A stretch of 53,604 nt of DNA from Bremia lactucae. Its lineage: Eukaryota > Oomycota > Peronosporomycetes > Peronosporales > Peronosporaceae. Under the pieces are notes generated by a model, which saw nothing but the letters and a program-made list of their open reading frames with translations, searched no databases and had not been told where the DNA came from. Below are positions 10,141 through 22,151 of the stretch, piece after piece. Made by a program: the position numbers and the translations under genes. Positions within the stretch are counted from its first letter, which is position 1, and every line of letters begins with the position of its first letter. The stretch is from the NCBI RefSeq assembly GCF_004359215.1, contig NC_090614.1, positions 318,999 to 372,602 of the forward strand, in the 5' to 3' direction.

Positions 10141-11615
10141 TCGGTGCTAGGCCAGCATCTATCTGTATCCTTTATAAGGAGATTGAATAATAGGCGAGCC
10201 AAATCAGCGAAAATTTCGATGTACTGTCGTAATCTTTTCATTCTTACGAATCGGGAAAGCTAACATGGTTTGACTTTATATTCCGCTATTCGACCATGCT
10301 TACCAATGAAACACCCTTAAAAGATAATTTCTTTCGCACCAACGATTCTTGTGATTGCGTTGATATACATCGTATTCGTGCACATGAACTTAGGCTTAGA
10401 TTGCAAGCTGTCTATATGATTGCCCACATTTGACCGACCCTACTCCGAAACACTACGGGCAAATATGTCATTGCATTATGTATGTGCATATTCTCTCTAA
10501 GAATGGAAAAGCTACGTTACCATGTGCAGCTGTACCAAGTCGAGCCCATTATAGAACTATTGGTATCTGTGCCGGTATAGTGGCAGCATCAAGCTAATTA
10601 TCAGCATGAATAAGCACCACTTACCAGTTTGAATTCTTGACACAAATGTCGGTGTCAACTAGGTAGACTTACTCCCACGCACCATTCCTGCCGCATGCTT
10701 AAACACGGACATCTATCAGGGGGTAAAGCAGACAGTGGATAATGACACACCATGTACTAAAGCTCCTAAGTAAACGCAAGTCACGGATCTTTCAAGGGTT
10801 GATTATCACTTAGCGCACTAAATGTCGCTTTTATTGTTCTTTAGGACACTTCATCCAGAAGTGTTGATGAGCTCAGTTTAATATCATGTCGAATTACCAG
10901 TCCATTCTCAAAGCCTGGTCGAACTCGTTAAATACATTTTGACCAGCGCACAGAGAGCTGATGGTGGGATAGTCTCAAGTATAATATTACCATCAACCTT
11001 CAAATCAGTCTATCGACGATATATACCGCTTTTTGCTAGTAACAATTTGTGATACTACAGACGCTTCGCGTCTCAGCTGTTTCAGAAAAGAAGCTATATA
11101 TCTGAGGTCTTTAATGTGAATGACATAAGTCTTGAGCGTTAGTAATTGACTATTAGTGCAACGTACGTACTCCGCTGATTGACAGTAGTTGAGATAACGA
11201 ATCGCTGAATGCTGAAATCATTGATTACCTACAATCGAGTTAATTTGGATGTGCTCTCTTTGATACTTTTGAAACCTCACGTGTAAGTCCATCGCGATAG
11301 ATCGGCCGTGTAGCACCACAATGACTGTTAGTTGTGACATTGTTGGCGAAACGCTTAGGCACACCAGGCTAAACCTTTTTGATGCACGTGAAGTGACACG
11401 TAGACGTTCACAGGATGATGAGCTTGAGCATCTCGTGTTGAGCAAAATAAGGTTGGCGAGTCTTTACATTTGGGAACACGGATGTCCCGGCCCTATGAGG
11501 CACACCACCGTCGAGCATCTTCACGGAGTCTGTCATTGGCTCGCGTCAGCAGCGCTTAGTTGCCTAGCAAAGGTGGGTATATGACTCGCTAAACCTTCGC
11601 TATGAGTATTGCACG

Positions 11616-11991
11616 TTACGCCAACGGTCTAAGACCTCCAATCAATCCATATCCATGGCGTTCAAGCGAGGTCATACGAAGGATGATATCTCGAATCGAA
11701 TAAACAAAAAGGCAGCGTTCCATGCTGCCAAAGTTCAAATTTTCAGCTAAGTTCAACGGAAGTTTAGGGATAGCGACTCGATTCCCAGTCGCTAAGCAAG
11801 AGTGATCGATCACCGTCATGCGTTTTAAGCGCCTCAGAATTTTGCTGTGTCACTCGTAAGAACGACGTCGAGCTTATTGCAAGATATTCAGGGTCAATTA
11901 AAGCAACCATGGCCTTTTTTTCTTGGCTTTTTATAGTCGCCTCTTTGACTAAAATGTCTGACTTGTATCGACGCTCCGTGCTATTAGGCAT
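11616..11991 (-). pseudogene. Gypsy aspartic-protease fragment
   Basis: Two overlapping minus frames carry LATGNRVAIPKLPLNLAENL, then NFGSMERCLFVY, IRDIILRMTSLERHG. This is the second half of a Gypsy retropepsin (pattern LATG..V..PK, F.S.ERC, YDLILGM.WLERH). The DSGA active-site half could not be found intact. Confidence 0.6.
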
Positions 11992-12371
11992 GAGCTCATT
12001 GGGGCTAACCCCTCTTTCCCCCTACCTTTTTGAAATTTCACAGAGCCTAGGTATTCCTAGTGGGCGCACGCGCCCTACTGGAAGTTGACGTGATTCCACA
12101 CCGTACCGCCGTATTTCTGGTGATATTGCTCGACTGAGCCTTGCGATGATTGTGCAATGGACACGTCGGGCGAAAGTGGCTCGTGGTACGTACAAAAAGA
12201 ATATCTACGAATATTCGTCTGCTATACGATACGCCTGAAGTTCTGCTGCTCTTCTATCAGCGGCTGAGGTCCTTTAATTTTAGTATGTAGTATGTGCTCA
12301 AAGAGCTAGAATGACGTCCATGCCTACCGTAGTAAGCTGCTTTGAAGTTGAACTTATAGTTTAAAGCAAAT

Positions 12372-12752
12372 TCAGAGTCGCTTTAAACGTAGCAAGTGAG
12401 TTTTGAAAAACTTCCATTCTGGCCACGCCCGTGCAAGAAAAACCCTCCCAATATAATAATTGCCAAAACAACCTCTCGTAATGGGCCAAGCTGCATCGCA
12501 GCCATAAGAGTTCGCAAATCTTAAACATAGTTTGCTAGATCTTCCCTGAATTGACCGTAGCAGTAAGCCTGTAAGGCGGAGCGAACATGCGACAGTTGCT
12601 GTTTTTTTGCGTGCCCATGTGCGGAAAGCAACTTCTACAGACATGTTGCACGTCAGAGCCCAATATTCAGCTCTGCCACGGAGTCTAGAAATGGCAAAGC
12701 AAACTCGCTGTTGCTTCGATCGGAACATAGCTGAGTTAATGGCCCTTTCCAT
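12372..12752 (-). pseudogene. Gypsy gag (Retrotrans_gag) fragment
   Basis: The frame contains VCFAISRLRGRAEYWALT and, 45 residues later, LLRSIQGRSSKLCLRF. The pattern AISRLRGRA..WA and QGRSSL is the conserved core of oomycete Gypsy gag capsid domains. The frame between is shifted relative to intact relatives (for example 51842-52075). Confidence 0.6.
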
Positions 12753-12760
12753 ATTTCTAA

Positions 12761-14460
12761 CCCAGAGAAAATAACTCTTTTTTCACTTGCTCGCATTAGT
12801 CTTTACAATCAAAACAAGAGGGCGAACGCTAGGCTCATTATCAGGTACGTAAATGTATCGAGCAGGCATAGATGCTGCCACATGGTCATGGACATGTATA
12901 GTCAGGGTGGATTCAAAATACATAAAGGCGCTAAGCCGCGATTAAGCACTTCTTCGCCCTGAGATAGGGCATTGACCATTTGCTCATTCCCAGCTTCTCG
13001 AACGCAGGTTGTTTTTGAGCCTCTGAGTCCCGTCAGTGATTCCATTCTCCCCGAAAATAAATCTCGGTGTAATTTGGCCAAAAGCTTACCAAGCTTAACG
13101 GTTGTACTTAATTGCTTAAGGTCAGAAAAGACGTATAGGCTCAAAGAGCCACTGAGTTCTAGAAAGTCGTACAACCTCACAGCGATGATTAGTCGTAATT
13201 AAAAGGACATGTTTTTGTAGATTTTTTGGCTACTGTTGCCCAAAGTATGTGCTTTCAAAGGGATTTTAACTCTTATCGATCAGGAAGAAACCTAATGCAT
13301 TAGGTTCCCTGGGGGACTGAACAATATTTATTCTTATACGTTGATACAGATATACCTGAAATAGACCCTTCTGTCTCAAATAAGAACTAATAGAAAATCC
13401 CTTTGTAGTGGTTGACACATGACAACCCCATAAAACGGTCAATTAATATTGAGTGTATATTATCCTAATGTGCACCACACAACATTAACGCTTAACAACC
13501 ATCGTGCAACCCTGTTGCAAGGGCCGCGTCTACCTACCTTTGCGCACACGGATTTTGCGTCGCGTCCACCAAGACGAAAAAACTTAGCTTAATGACTTTC
13601 AGGGCATCTATCTTTACAGGTGCGTCGTTGCTAAGCTGATCAATCAAGCAGTAAGCTTTAGAATATACATATGCTGCACCTTAATGCACTGAATGCTACC
13701 TCAAATTGAAGTAGCTTGAAGACCACAAAACTTTGCTCTGCTTGATCGGTTCGTGGCAATTTACGTTTTAGGCAAGTGGAACGTCAGATGCATAATTATG
13801 TTGAGATTCTCCAGCCATGCATCGATGCAAGCAAAAGAGCGCAAAGGAATGGCTGGAGATCCACAACTTACATTGTTTTGTAGATGAATAAATACACAAT
13901 TCACGCAACAAAAATGCGGCACCTTGGCCTGAATAGTTTAATAAGAATCATTCTCTTATTGTTGCATGAACGCAGCCCTACCGTAAGATTATTTTTATTT
14001 TACGTGCCGTCAATGACACTTTCCGCCTACGACTTTACAGCATGTGAAACAAAAGACCGTTAATATTTAGGTCGAATGCGTCAGCTAACATTAAGATCAT
14101 TAAATGACATTTCTTTTTTTGAAGCTTTAAAGAATCGACATAGCCGTGAGTTGACGTGTCATTGCAATTTTCAATCTTCCGATCCAAGGAAAAGGACTGA
14201 ACAAGCGACGATGAGATCATTATCTTACATCGGCAACACAAAGTCGCTCAGAATGCAGATATTTTCGCTAGGGCTCCAATTTATAATTGGTTGGCATTGC
14301 TGGCGGCCCAATGCTTCAGTCAGAGTGGCATACGGCGCTTCCGGGATTATAAAATTCTGTTGAAGATTTAGTGGCTTCATTTTGATTGAGCTTATCCACA
14401 CGAATAGTCGCTAGTAACATCAGCCACTCTAGTATCGAAGCAGTCAAGCAAATTCCGGGG
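12761..14460. other. Unassigned repeat-desert sequence
   Basis: About 1.7 kb with only short frames (for example 12902-13180 minus, 14076-14363 plus) that show no recognisable motif. Probably old retroelement debris given its surroundings. A small inverted repeat (CTCCAGCCAT / ATGGCTGGAG, near 13808 and 13849) is present. Confidence 0.4.
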
Positions 14461-14479
14461 AGGTGAATATTTTCAGTTT

Positions 14480-15425
14480 CAATAACGGCACCTCACAAGC
14501 AGGACAACGACCTAGCGATTGACAAGTTCTTTTCGATCGCTTAGCAGCGGGCCATACGACGTCGACCTCCCACATAGCTCTCCGAACTTCTGTGCGTTCA
14601 AAGAAAAATGAGGGTGGCGGCTTGTACATGCTTTGGTTAAGATGATTCTGCAAACGGTAGCGGCTCAATCACCAATATCGAGAAATGGAGCAATAATTGA
14701 TGGTATGTCAAGGAGTACCATCTTTTTGTCCGTGGATCTGATCAACGGATGCTATCACATCTTTATGCGTGAACAGGACATTCCGTTTACAGCAATAGCT
14801 ACTCCAAGCTGTATGCTGCGGGGGTTACTAGTGTGCCACAGTAGCTTAAAATGCATTTGCTTCATTCAACAGATGTAAAGCTAACCTGTTGAGATCGGTG
14901 CGAGATTTTGCACCGTTTTAGTTTGATGATGTTTTTGTTCATAGCCGAGCCATAAATGAATGCCAGGACGTTGGAGTACGCAAGATTCTTACACTTATGC
15001 GTGAGCATAATCTTTATGAAAACCTCAACAAGTGCATATTCATCTGCAAGTGAAAAAACACTTCTTGGGCGCATCGTGGGTAAAGATGGCTTACGATTTT
15101 TTTTTGAAAGATCAAGGAGATCACTTACTGGCCTGTGCCAGTAGGTGTCAAAGGACTTCTTTAATATTGACGTACTTGCACAAGTACTCTCGCAGGTATG
15201 GCCAAATGACAGTGCATATGTTTTGCTTACGCAAGAAAAGTGTAAAGTGATCATAGATCGATGATTCTCAGCGTTCTTTTAAAAGTCTCAAGCAAAGCTT
15301 GATGCAATCGTCGATCTTGGCGAATGCAGAATTTTGCGATCGGCTATGCGTTAATGCAATATGACACAGACGGCGCCGAGCACGTTGTCTGCTATCGGAC
15401 GCGTCAGCTTCATCCAGCTCAGCGC
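14480..15425 (+). pseudogene. Gypsy reverse transcriptase-RNase H fragment, plus strand
   Basis: Plus-strand pieces in RT order: AIDKFFSIA near 14520, SRSTIFLSVDLINGCYHIFM (14725-14770), MREQDIPFTAI, the catalytic-loop region FDDVFVHSRAINE near 14925-14960 (YxDD-type box with Phe), MREHNLYENLNKC, then RNase H from FAIGYALMQYDTDGAEHVV (about 15330). Many stops and shifts. It belongs to the same pol family as copies A and B but runs the other way and is joined head-to-head to copy A at about 15425-15430. Confidence 0.75.
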
Positions 15426-15429
15426 CGCT

Positions 15430-18377
15430 GTGGCATGACTAGCCACTCCCATAGCATACCGTTTGGGGGGCTTACTGCTGAGAACGGAATATATTGTTCA
15501 CGCATAAGGATCTGATAGAATCCATCATTAAGATCCGTTGACGAAAAAATAATACTCTTTGACATGCCGTCAATGAAAACGTCCTTTCGTATTATCGGCG
15601 TTTGAGCCGGTAGCGTTCAGTTTATTGAATGCATGCACAATCCGCTATCCTTTACGTAAGCAGAATGTCGGAGAGCTATGTGGGCAGTATTTTTCCTCAC
15701 ATGGCCCGCTGCGAAGCGATTGGCAAAGAATTTGTCGACCGCTAATACTTGTTTACGAGGCAATGACCATTAATTCATGACACAGTATTTCGAACCTGGA
15801 ATTAGGTCGATTTCGTGTCGAATGCCTTCATCCTGAGGCAACTCGCACGGTACTGATTCAGGGAAGACATTCTTAAATTCTACTGAACCTTTATACATAG
15901 AGGGTTTGTATTTAAAGACTCCCAGGATTGGGTCGTAAAACGACCGATCCGATTATTTTCGTCGAGGACACTTCCGTCCATCGAAGAGCTACTGAGAATC
16001 CGTTCATTCTCAGGAAATACTATTGTCGACCGAATAGCGGCCACGTAGTTGTCATCTGCGACAAGTACGCAGATTTGCTTGAATTTGCCACTTCGCAGAT
16101 CACGCAATAATCGTTTCGGTTCTAGCGTTGGGAATTGAGTAATCTTCGAAGTTAAATTCGGAGGCGCTATTAGATCAAGTGTATATGCTCCTACACTTGA
16201 TTAATTGCTTACTAAGTCATGTATTGTCTATGTTTCTTCCTTAAAACTTATTTTCAAGGTACCTGGGAACCTTTGACCACAGGTTTCCAAAAACTTATTC
16301 CCACAAAGATTATTTGGGAATTATCCCCCCCTACTGCCTCTAGCTGTGGTTGCGTTACCACAGCGAGATCCTCTATAAACGACTCTACAGTCGATCTAGA
16401 ACTTTCGCACTGTCTCTTACAGACGGGCTTTTTAAAATTTCTTGAATGTTGCTTTACAAGCAAGCATCGTTGTCACGTACCACTTAACCTATTCGAGTGG
16501 TCAAACTTCGACGCTGCCTGTGCTTGTGCACAGCCTTCGGGATCTAACTATATAATGTGCTGGGTATTCGCACTGAGGTCTTGTGCAGCTATGCTAACGA
16601 CCGAACCACAAGTGAGGCCATCGCACTCACTCGTACGACATCCACACGCTTGTTGATGCTCCAAGACGTCCATCAGTTGGCTATGTGATGAATAGGAGAC
16701 AGGCATCGTCACGGCTTGATGCTACTAATTTATACATGGCTCGTACTTCTGAGCCATGGTATTCTATAAATGACATTAAATTTGTCATCCAAACTTAGTG
16801 AGATGAAATCATCATCGTACTGCTTACCCTTTAACGTGTATTAGATACCAACTACACGTTTCTTACTGTTACAGATGCGCCTGTTGCTAGGCGCACTGTC
16901 ATCATCGTTAGAGGGATATCGCGCTTACCAAATTTGAGTCTACAATCTTCTAGCGATTCACGTCTATTAGAATTGTACGACGCCTCATAACCGACACGGG
17001 ACTTAAGCAACTTTTTTTTACCCTTTAATTTTCAGGGTGATGATGTCAATTGCATCCTCTGGGGCTGTTACACAGTGGTTGTGTATGAGGCGCCAAAAGG
17101 CCTGCACATTCTTTTGACGTTGCTGGATCAGTAGGGTGCTCCGCACCTACTAAACCCGACCGTTTCTTGACGATCCGCCTCGATGTTGCGATTTTGCAGC
17201 AGCGTTGAATCCGCGACCTTCGCTGTTCCAAGCGAGAGATCGGTATTTTCCAAGGTGCTTTTAGGCACTGGCCGAAAGGCACTACACTCATAGACGTAGT
17301 GGCTCATTTTTGACAACGATTGCATTTCCGTAACCGCTTGTAACTTGAAGAGCAAGGTTCTCGTTCTATACATGCGAGAAATCCGTGGGTTCTGGACCTT
17401 TGTTCTCTTGTCGTCTCGGTGGGCGATATGCACCCGAGTGGGGACGAATGCCTATGTCAGGCTAAAGTCCGCCTGTTCCGCTATAGAGATCGCTTGGTCA
17501 AGCGACTTAAATTCTAGCCGGAACAGGTATGTCTTAATAGGCCCGTCTCCAAGATCTTTAATAAACACAGTTACCTGTGGAGTTCATTAATTGGATGATT
17601 GGATGACTAACGATATAAATGACCAGGTATTGTGTATGCTGGGCATAAGCGTGAATTTCACGCTTGCCCTGCTTCAAATCCAGGAGCTCAGCCCGAGCCC
17701 TGATTTCGGCACGTGGTGGCTCAAATATCTGCCTGAGCTTGGTCTTCAAGACCTTATACGACCCAAATACTAATATGTCGTGAAACTTATGCCCCAAGGC
17801 GCAAGATTTGGCACGTCCGGCTTAGTTGGACATACCAAATTTCACTTTCGGCGCATCATCACTGACACGACGAGCTTCTATGGCGTCGTCCAACTTGACG
17901 AACTATCTCAAAAGTAAGTCACCTTCGACTGCCTTAAACTTAGTGATTTCTATCGTTAAGCTTTCTGGTCGGCGTAGAGCGTTGGCTCATTAGCAGCATA
18001 TACATGCTTCTATTTCAACAGTTTCAACTGTTGAGCACCCTGTTTTCTCAACACGCGGAAGTGCTGAGAGCCTTTTTACTGAAGCCAGGTTACTTTCTCT
18101 TGCGCTCCGTCAAGTTCGTGTTGAATGATCTAGGCTATGGCTGCATGCTGTTCATCTCTACCCAGAGTGTACAGCATGGCGCCAACGTCTGGCTTGCCTA
18201 CGACAGAACTCATTCGTTCGAGCGCTCTCCGTTAAGGTCACTCAAATGGGTAAATCCTTCACGCGTCGCCTAATAACCTTCTCAAGAGGCTGGAAAGCTC
18301 CCTCCCTCTTCCTTTAACATGGCGACGTTGCATAGAACGTGCGTAGGTCGCTGAACGTACTACAAAGTGCTCGCAGC
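15430..18377 (-). mobile_element. Family-1 Gypsy copy A, internal region (RT N-terminus to gag), decayed
   Basis: Aligns throughout with copy B (38420-41437) at an offset of about 23.0 kb, same strand. From right to left: gag (about 18300-17400, including RTKL-like KTKLRQIFEPPRAEI and LLDLKQGKREIHAYAQHT), a split zinc knuckle near 17305-17335, the protease start near 16985 (GYEAS in place of DSGAS), a spacer, and the first part of RT ending near 15430 (the stretch encoding the methionine-arginine-glutamate RT loop). RT catalytic box, RNase H and integrase are missing on this strand. No frame is intact. Confidence 0.8.
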
Positions 18378-18889
18378 TGTAAGAGGGCACCTCTCACTAG
18401 TACTGGTAACTACTGGTTGACCTTACACTGATTACAGTGAGAATTAGGTGCCTCGAAACTTCACGTTCACAGGGGTACAGATGAAGGCTTTTAAGTAGCT
18501 AGGGGTTTTTAGCAACCAAAGGTAAATCAAAGGATTTATATTAGGGAGAAGTAAAACAGTATTAATCTATTTAGTTTCCTACGTAACAATCTTCTATCTA
18601 CTACTTGACTTAATATATCAATATCTAACTAAGTATGGCGCCACCTTGCGCACCGCACAATCATGCCTTATAACGGTTGGCGGGGTTGATTTATACTGAA
18701 ATCAACCAATCAATAGAGCTAATGTCTTATTGGATCAATATTATCCAATTTTGGAAATATTGAAACTATTTAAGTTAAAATTAATACAGATAATAATTTG
18801 TTCTCATTATTTATTTCCTTCTATAGGAAAAAAAAGTTGTTATTCCTCTGATAGGAAATAATAATTATGTAAGAAGACACCCCTTTACA
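18378..18889 (-). repeat. Family-1 LTR, 5' LTR of copy A
   Basis: 512 bp starting TGTAAGAGGG and ending CCCTTTACA. Shares with the LTR at 41438 the block TTGCGCACCGCACAATC, GGCGGGGTT and AGGAAATAATA. It joins the gag side of copy A through a degenerate primer-binding site (GTGCTCGCAGC). Confidence 0.8.
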
Positions 18890-19176
18890 ATCTCTGTAGA
18901 TATGCACTGATATGTATTGCGAGCGTATTATCTCTAAATACCTCGTATCTTGATGACTCTAGTCGTCATAAAGGATGACGCTGGGCGTCATCATGGGCGT
19001 CATCACTTCCGATATGAATGCACCTATATGCATCACATATACAAAGGTGGGTCACAATGTGAACCATACCCAAGTGGTGGGCCTATTACTTCACTTAAGT
19101 AATTGACCATCCCCTTAACTACGCAAATTGTACATAACGGGGATTGTGTAACATAGGGCAACTTTAGACCGTTGCA
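18890..19176 (-). repeat. Family-2 LTR fragment
   Basis: Reverse complement of roughly the first half of the family-2 LTR: contains GTATTGCGAGCG, a partly duplicated GTCATCATGGGCGTCATC block, CACCTATATGCATCACATA and the terminal ACTTTAGACCGTTGCA. Abuts the family-1 LTR exactly, so family 1 probably inserted into it. This is the same arrangement as at 485/486. Confidence 0.75.
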
Positions 19177-19482
19177 CTCACCAATGACATTAGGCCAGTT
19201 TTTTAAGGACTAGTCACCGTTAATTGTTAGCAATTTTCGAGCTTGACACGGTCAATGTGTGATCTCGAGAATATCACGGCAAATTCTTAAAACATACTTA
19301 ACTCTGTTTTTGCCGCATTCTCCAGAATTCTTGTCAAAAGCTGGAAACGCGAAGTAGAAATTTAAGCGCATCGTAATCATAAACAAGAATACCGACATTT
19401 GAGTTCAAAAAGTTGGATAGTCGCGACAGCTAGCTGGAAATTTCTTTCCCGAAGGCCAGAAATCAAAAATTAGAGCACGGAC
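19177..19482. other. Unassigned spacer
   Basis: About 300 bp between the family-2 LTR fragment and the next family-1 LTR. No recognisable gene or repeat. Confidence 0.4.
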
Positions 19483-19710
19483 TGTAACGGGGCACTACTG
19501 ACTTTTACTGCTTCAGTACAAGTCCACTTCGCACTGCCTCAGTGCGAGTGGTGCCTCACGTCACTTCACGTACGCTAGTATTGCAGAGGAAGACTCTCTT
19601 TAAAATAACACTTGCTTTAAAAAGGGTTAATAAAAAACTGTATAAAATATAATTAAGTTCTTCTTGTCTATCTACTTAAAACAAACTTAATTTTAAAATA
19701 ACACAAAACA
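19483..19710 (+). repeat. Family-1 LTR, left part (interrupted)
   Basis: Begins TGTAACGGGGCACTACTGAC and follows the LTR at 36-485 up to AAAACATG, where a family-2 LTR starts. The right end of the same LTR reappears at 22152-22238. The outer orientation is uncertain because the LTR ends are inverted repeats. Neither side shows a primer-binding site, so it is probably a solo LTR. Confidence 0.75.
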
Positions 19711-19963
19711 TGTAACGGGCTAAAGTTGCCCTAATGTTATACAGTCCCTGTTAAGTACACGTGGTATACTTATGGGGATGGTCAATTACTAAATAATAGT
19801 AATTAGACCCAGCACTCGGGTGTGGTTCACATTTTTGACCAACCCTTGTGTATGTGATGCACATGGGTGCATTCACGTTAGCAGGGATGACGCCCAGCGT
19901 CATCCGTGATGACGGCTAGCATCATCCGTTACGCGAGGTATCTAGAAAGATACGCTCGCAATA
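19711..19963 (+). repeat. Family-2 LTR, left half, inserted in a family-1 LTR
   Basis: Starts TGTAACGGGCTAAAGTTGCC and follows the family-2 LTR to CGCTCGCAATA, where the pogo-like transposon begins. The GATGACG...GTCATCC block is duplicated here. The right half of this LTR does not reappear after the transposon. Confidence 0.8.
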
Positions 19964-22149
19964 CAGTAGAACCCCTCTAAAGTAATACGCTTTAAAGTAA
20001 TAATACGTCCTAAGTAATAAAATTTCGTGGTCCCGAGTTGGGACTTAAGGTTAAAGTAATATTTTGCCAAAGTAATAAAGTAATATTTTTTAAAGTCCCA
20101 CTATTAGTAGACACATACCCCAAAAGTAATATATTAAGTTGTATCTAAAAAAAATTTTTTTTCAAATAACTATACTTCTTTTGCCGCTTTTGAGAGAAAT
20201 CGATGGAGAGTGACTTGCTTCTTTCCAGTAATCTGTATCCTTTCAAAATCGTCCAAAACTTCATTCAGTTTCCTGTGAGTCGTGGAAGTATCACACTTTC
20301 TCTGCATGAAGTACAGTTTACACAACCTTATTGCATCAAGGACGTCCTTGGCTTTCACGGGGGCTGGCACTTCGCTATCATCCGCATCGGGAATCCCTCC
20401 TTCCACTTCTACAGGCAAAGACAATCCATGTTCTTCCATTGTTACTGTCACAATGTCTTCTACGTCAGGACTATAGGCGACCTCTCTCTCCAAGGGGTTG
20501 TTGAGGATGGCGTTGATGTCCATTGGATTGCGGTACAGTTGATCATTCTGTAACATCAGGTCATCTGCAACATTTGCGGGGGGTTCGGTCGCCCTAGCAG
20601 GAACTTGGATGTTCAAGCTTGATGTCCGAATTTTGCAGTAATTAAAACAATTACGAATAGTTTCCTTGGTCACCATATTCCAGGCCTCCACAGCCCACAC
20701 CATCGCCTTCAAAACATCCACTTTTTTATGCGCTTCCACATTGTCAAGTGTTTCATCCAGCTCCAATGCTCTTAGCAAGTTGCGATTGAAAATTTTCCTG
20801 TAAAAGGCCTTCAAAGTTCGAATAATGCCTGCATCACAAGGCTGAATTCGGGAAGTTGTGTTGGGCGGCAGGTAAAGGATTTTAACATTCGCCAGCTCCG
20901 GCAAGCTATCAATTGGAACATGAGCAGGACAATTGTCCATAATCAGCAGCACCTGTCTTCTCCCCATCCTCCGATTAAACCATTGTAGCCATTCCAAAAA
21001 CAATACACTGTTCATCCAAGCCTTCGAGTTTGCCCTGTAGTGGCAGCCAAGGTTCTGACGATTGATATTTTTGAGACAACGGGGATTCAAGTATTTCCCA
21101 ATCACCCAAAGTGGGACACGATCTGAGCCATCTCCGTTGGCACAAACAACAAAAGTTAGCCGTTCCTTGTGCTGCTTGCGGCCCTCCAGTTGCTTCGTTG
21201 CAAGTGAACGATCAGCCTAAAGTGAGGAGGCAATAAATTTTAGTATTTGAAGTTGCTTCCAAAATGATTTCAACTGGCCCCGACATACCTGAAGTCGGTA
21301 AAACAAACCCGTTTCATCGATATTGTAGATATCCTTCCATTCATACTGATCCAAAACTTCTCGAAGGGCGGGTAAGGATTGCTCGAGTATCTCCATGATA
21401 ACCGAAACGCTCTCTCCATGTCTCACTCGCTCTTTGATTCCATATCGAGCTTTGAACCTGTTCAACCAGCCATTGGAGAATTGAAACGTATTTGTGTCTT
21501 GATCGGGGTACAGTCTCTCCAAAAAAATCCTCCCCTTTTCTTTATAAAGTTCACCCGAGAGATCCATGACATCTTCGTAAGTTCGCACAAATTTGTAAAG
21601 TGCCTCTTCCATGAGAGGGTATTCTACAGTCTTCTGACGCTTCGCATCCATACTAATTTTTGCTCCGTCTCCTGCACCAGCTTTTTCACCTTGGGAGATC
21701 CAGTGCTCCTGCTGCTTGAGAATCTTGGAAATCGCAGCTTGACTGACAGTCATGCCAAAATTCTCTACCACCCATTGTGCAATATCCTTCTGTGTTCCAC
21801 TGGTATCACGCTTCCTTTTACTGATAGCTATGCGGATTTCATTAGTGATAGGAGCATGAGCAACCTTCAGGTGTGCTTTCGCCATTTTTTGTGTTAAGTT
21901 TGCAGTTCTTGCTTAGACGTTTAGATTTGCCGTTCCTGTTCTGTACTTCTTATAAATATTTTAGTTTAGTTAAAGTGTCAAAGTTGAAGCTTCACGTCGA
22001 GGGTTAGGGTTAGGTAATGCGTCAGCTGCACATTGAGCTTCCTAAACGAAAATTTTCTGGAGAGAAGAGGTTGGCATCTAAAGTAATAAAACGCATAAAG
22101 TAATATTACTTTTCGGTCCTAAGAGTATTACTTTAGAGGGGTTCTACTG
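19964..22149 (-). mobile_element. pogo/Tigger-like DNA transposon (Tc1/mariner superfamily), apparently complete
   Basis: 2186 bp bounded by perfect 25-bp terminal inverted repeats that start CAGTAGAACCCCTCTAAAGT, flanked by TA on both sides (19962-19963 and 22150-22151), the target-site signature of the superfamily. Both subterminal regions carry many copies of AAAGTAATA, candidate transposase-binding sites. It contains a single intact minus-strand transposase gene with one intron. The element looks young compared with its decayed surroundings. Confidence 0.93.
20170..21885 (-). CDS. pogo/Tigger-like transposase (CENP-B-type HTH + DDE_1), two exons
   Basis: Exon 1 is 21885-21289 and exon 2 is 21216-20170. 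A 72-nt GTATGT...CTTTAG intron joins FYRLQ to ADRSLATKQLEGRK in phase 0, restoring the family's conserved stretch. The protein is 547 residues: N-terminal helix-turn-helix (about 15-60), a CENP-B/Tc5-type second DNA-binding domain (about 70-140, FQFSNGWLNRFKARYGIK), then the catalytic domain with D in IDETG, D in LLIMDNCPAH and D in TTSRIQPCDAG, 33 residues separating the last two. No stops or shifts. It would bind the element's ends and cut and paste it in the nucleus. The acidic C-terminal region ends RFLSKAAKEV. Host domestication is unlikely because the TIRs are intact. Confidence 0.92.
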
Positions 22150-22151
22150 TA

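Larger units (their letters stand above)
9490..12760 (-). mobile_element. Decayed minus-strand Gypsy element (family 3): gag-PR-RT-RNase H order
   Basis: Scattered minus-strand frames occur in canonical Ty3/Gypsy order: gag (12372-12752), retropepsin (11616-11991), a short RT patch near 10560-10620 (HADN followed by LDAATIPAQIPI, matching the RT motif that begins VHAYNKLN), then the RT/RNase H junction and RNase H (9662-10140). Frames are broken by many stops and shifts. No LTR was recognised at either end. The protein pieces differ from those of copies A and B, so it is a third family. Confidence 0.7.

Noticed and set aside
11321..11584. 87-codon plus-strand frame
   Set aside because: Lies opposite the family-3 Gypsy relic and shows no motif.
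13806..13859. Short inverted repeat CTCCAGCCAT / ATGGCTGGAG
   Set aside because: Ten-base arms with a ~30-base loop are expected by chance in a window of this size.
20203..20553. Plus-strand frames across the transposase gene
   Set aside because: Antisense shadows of the intact transposase.
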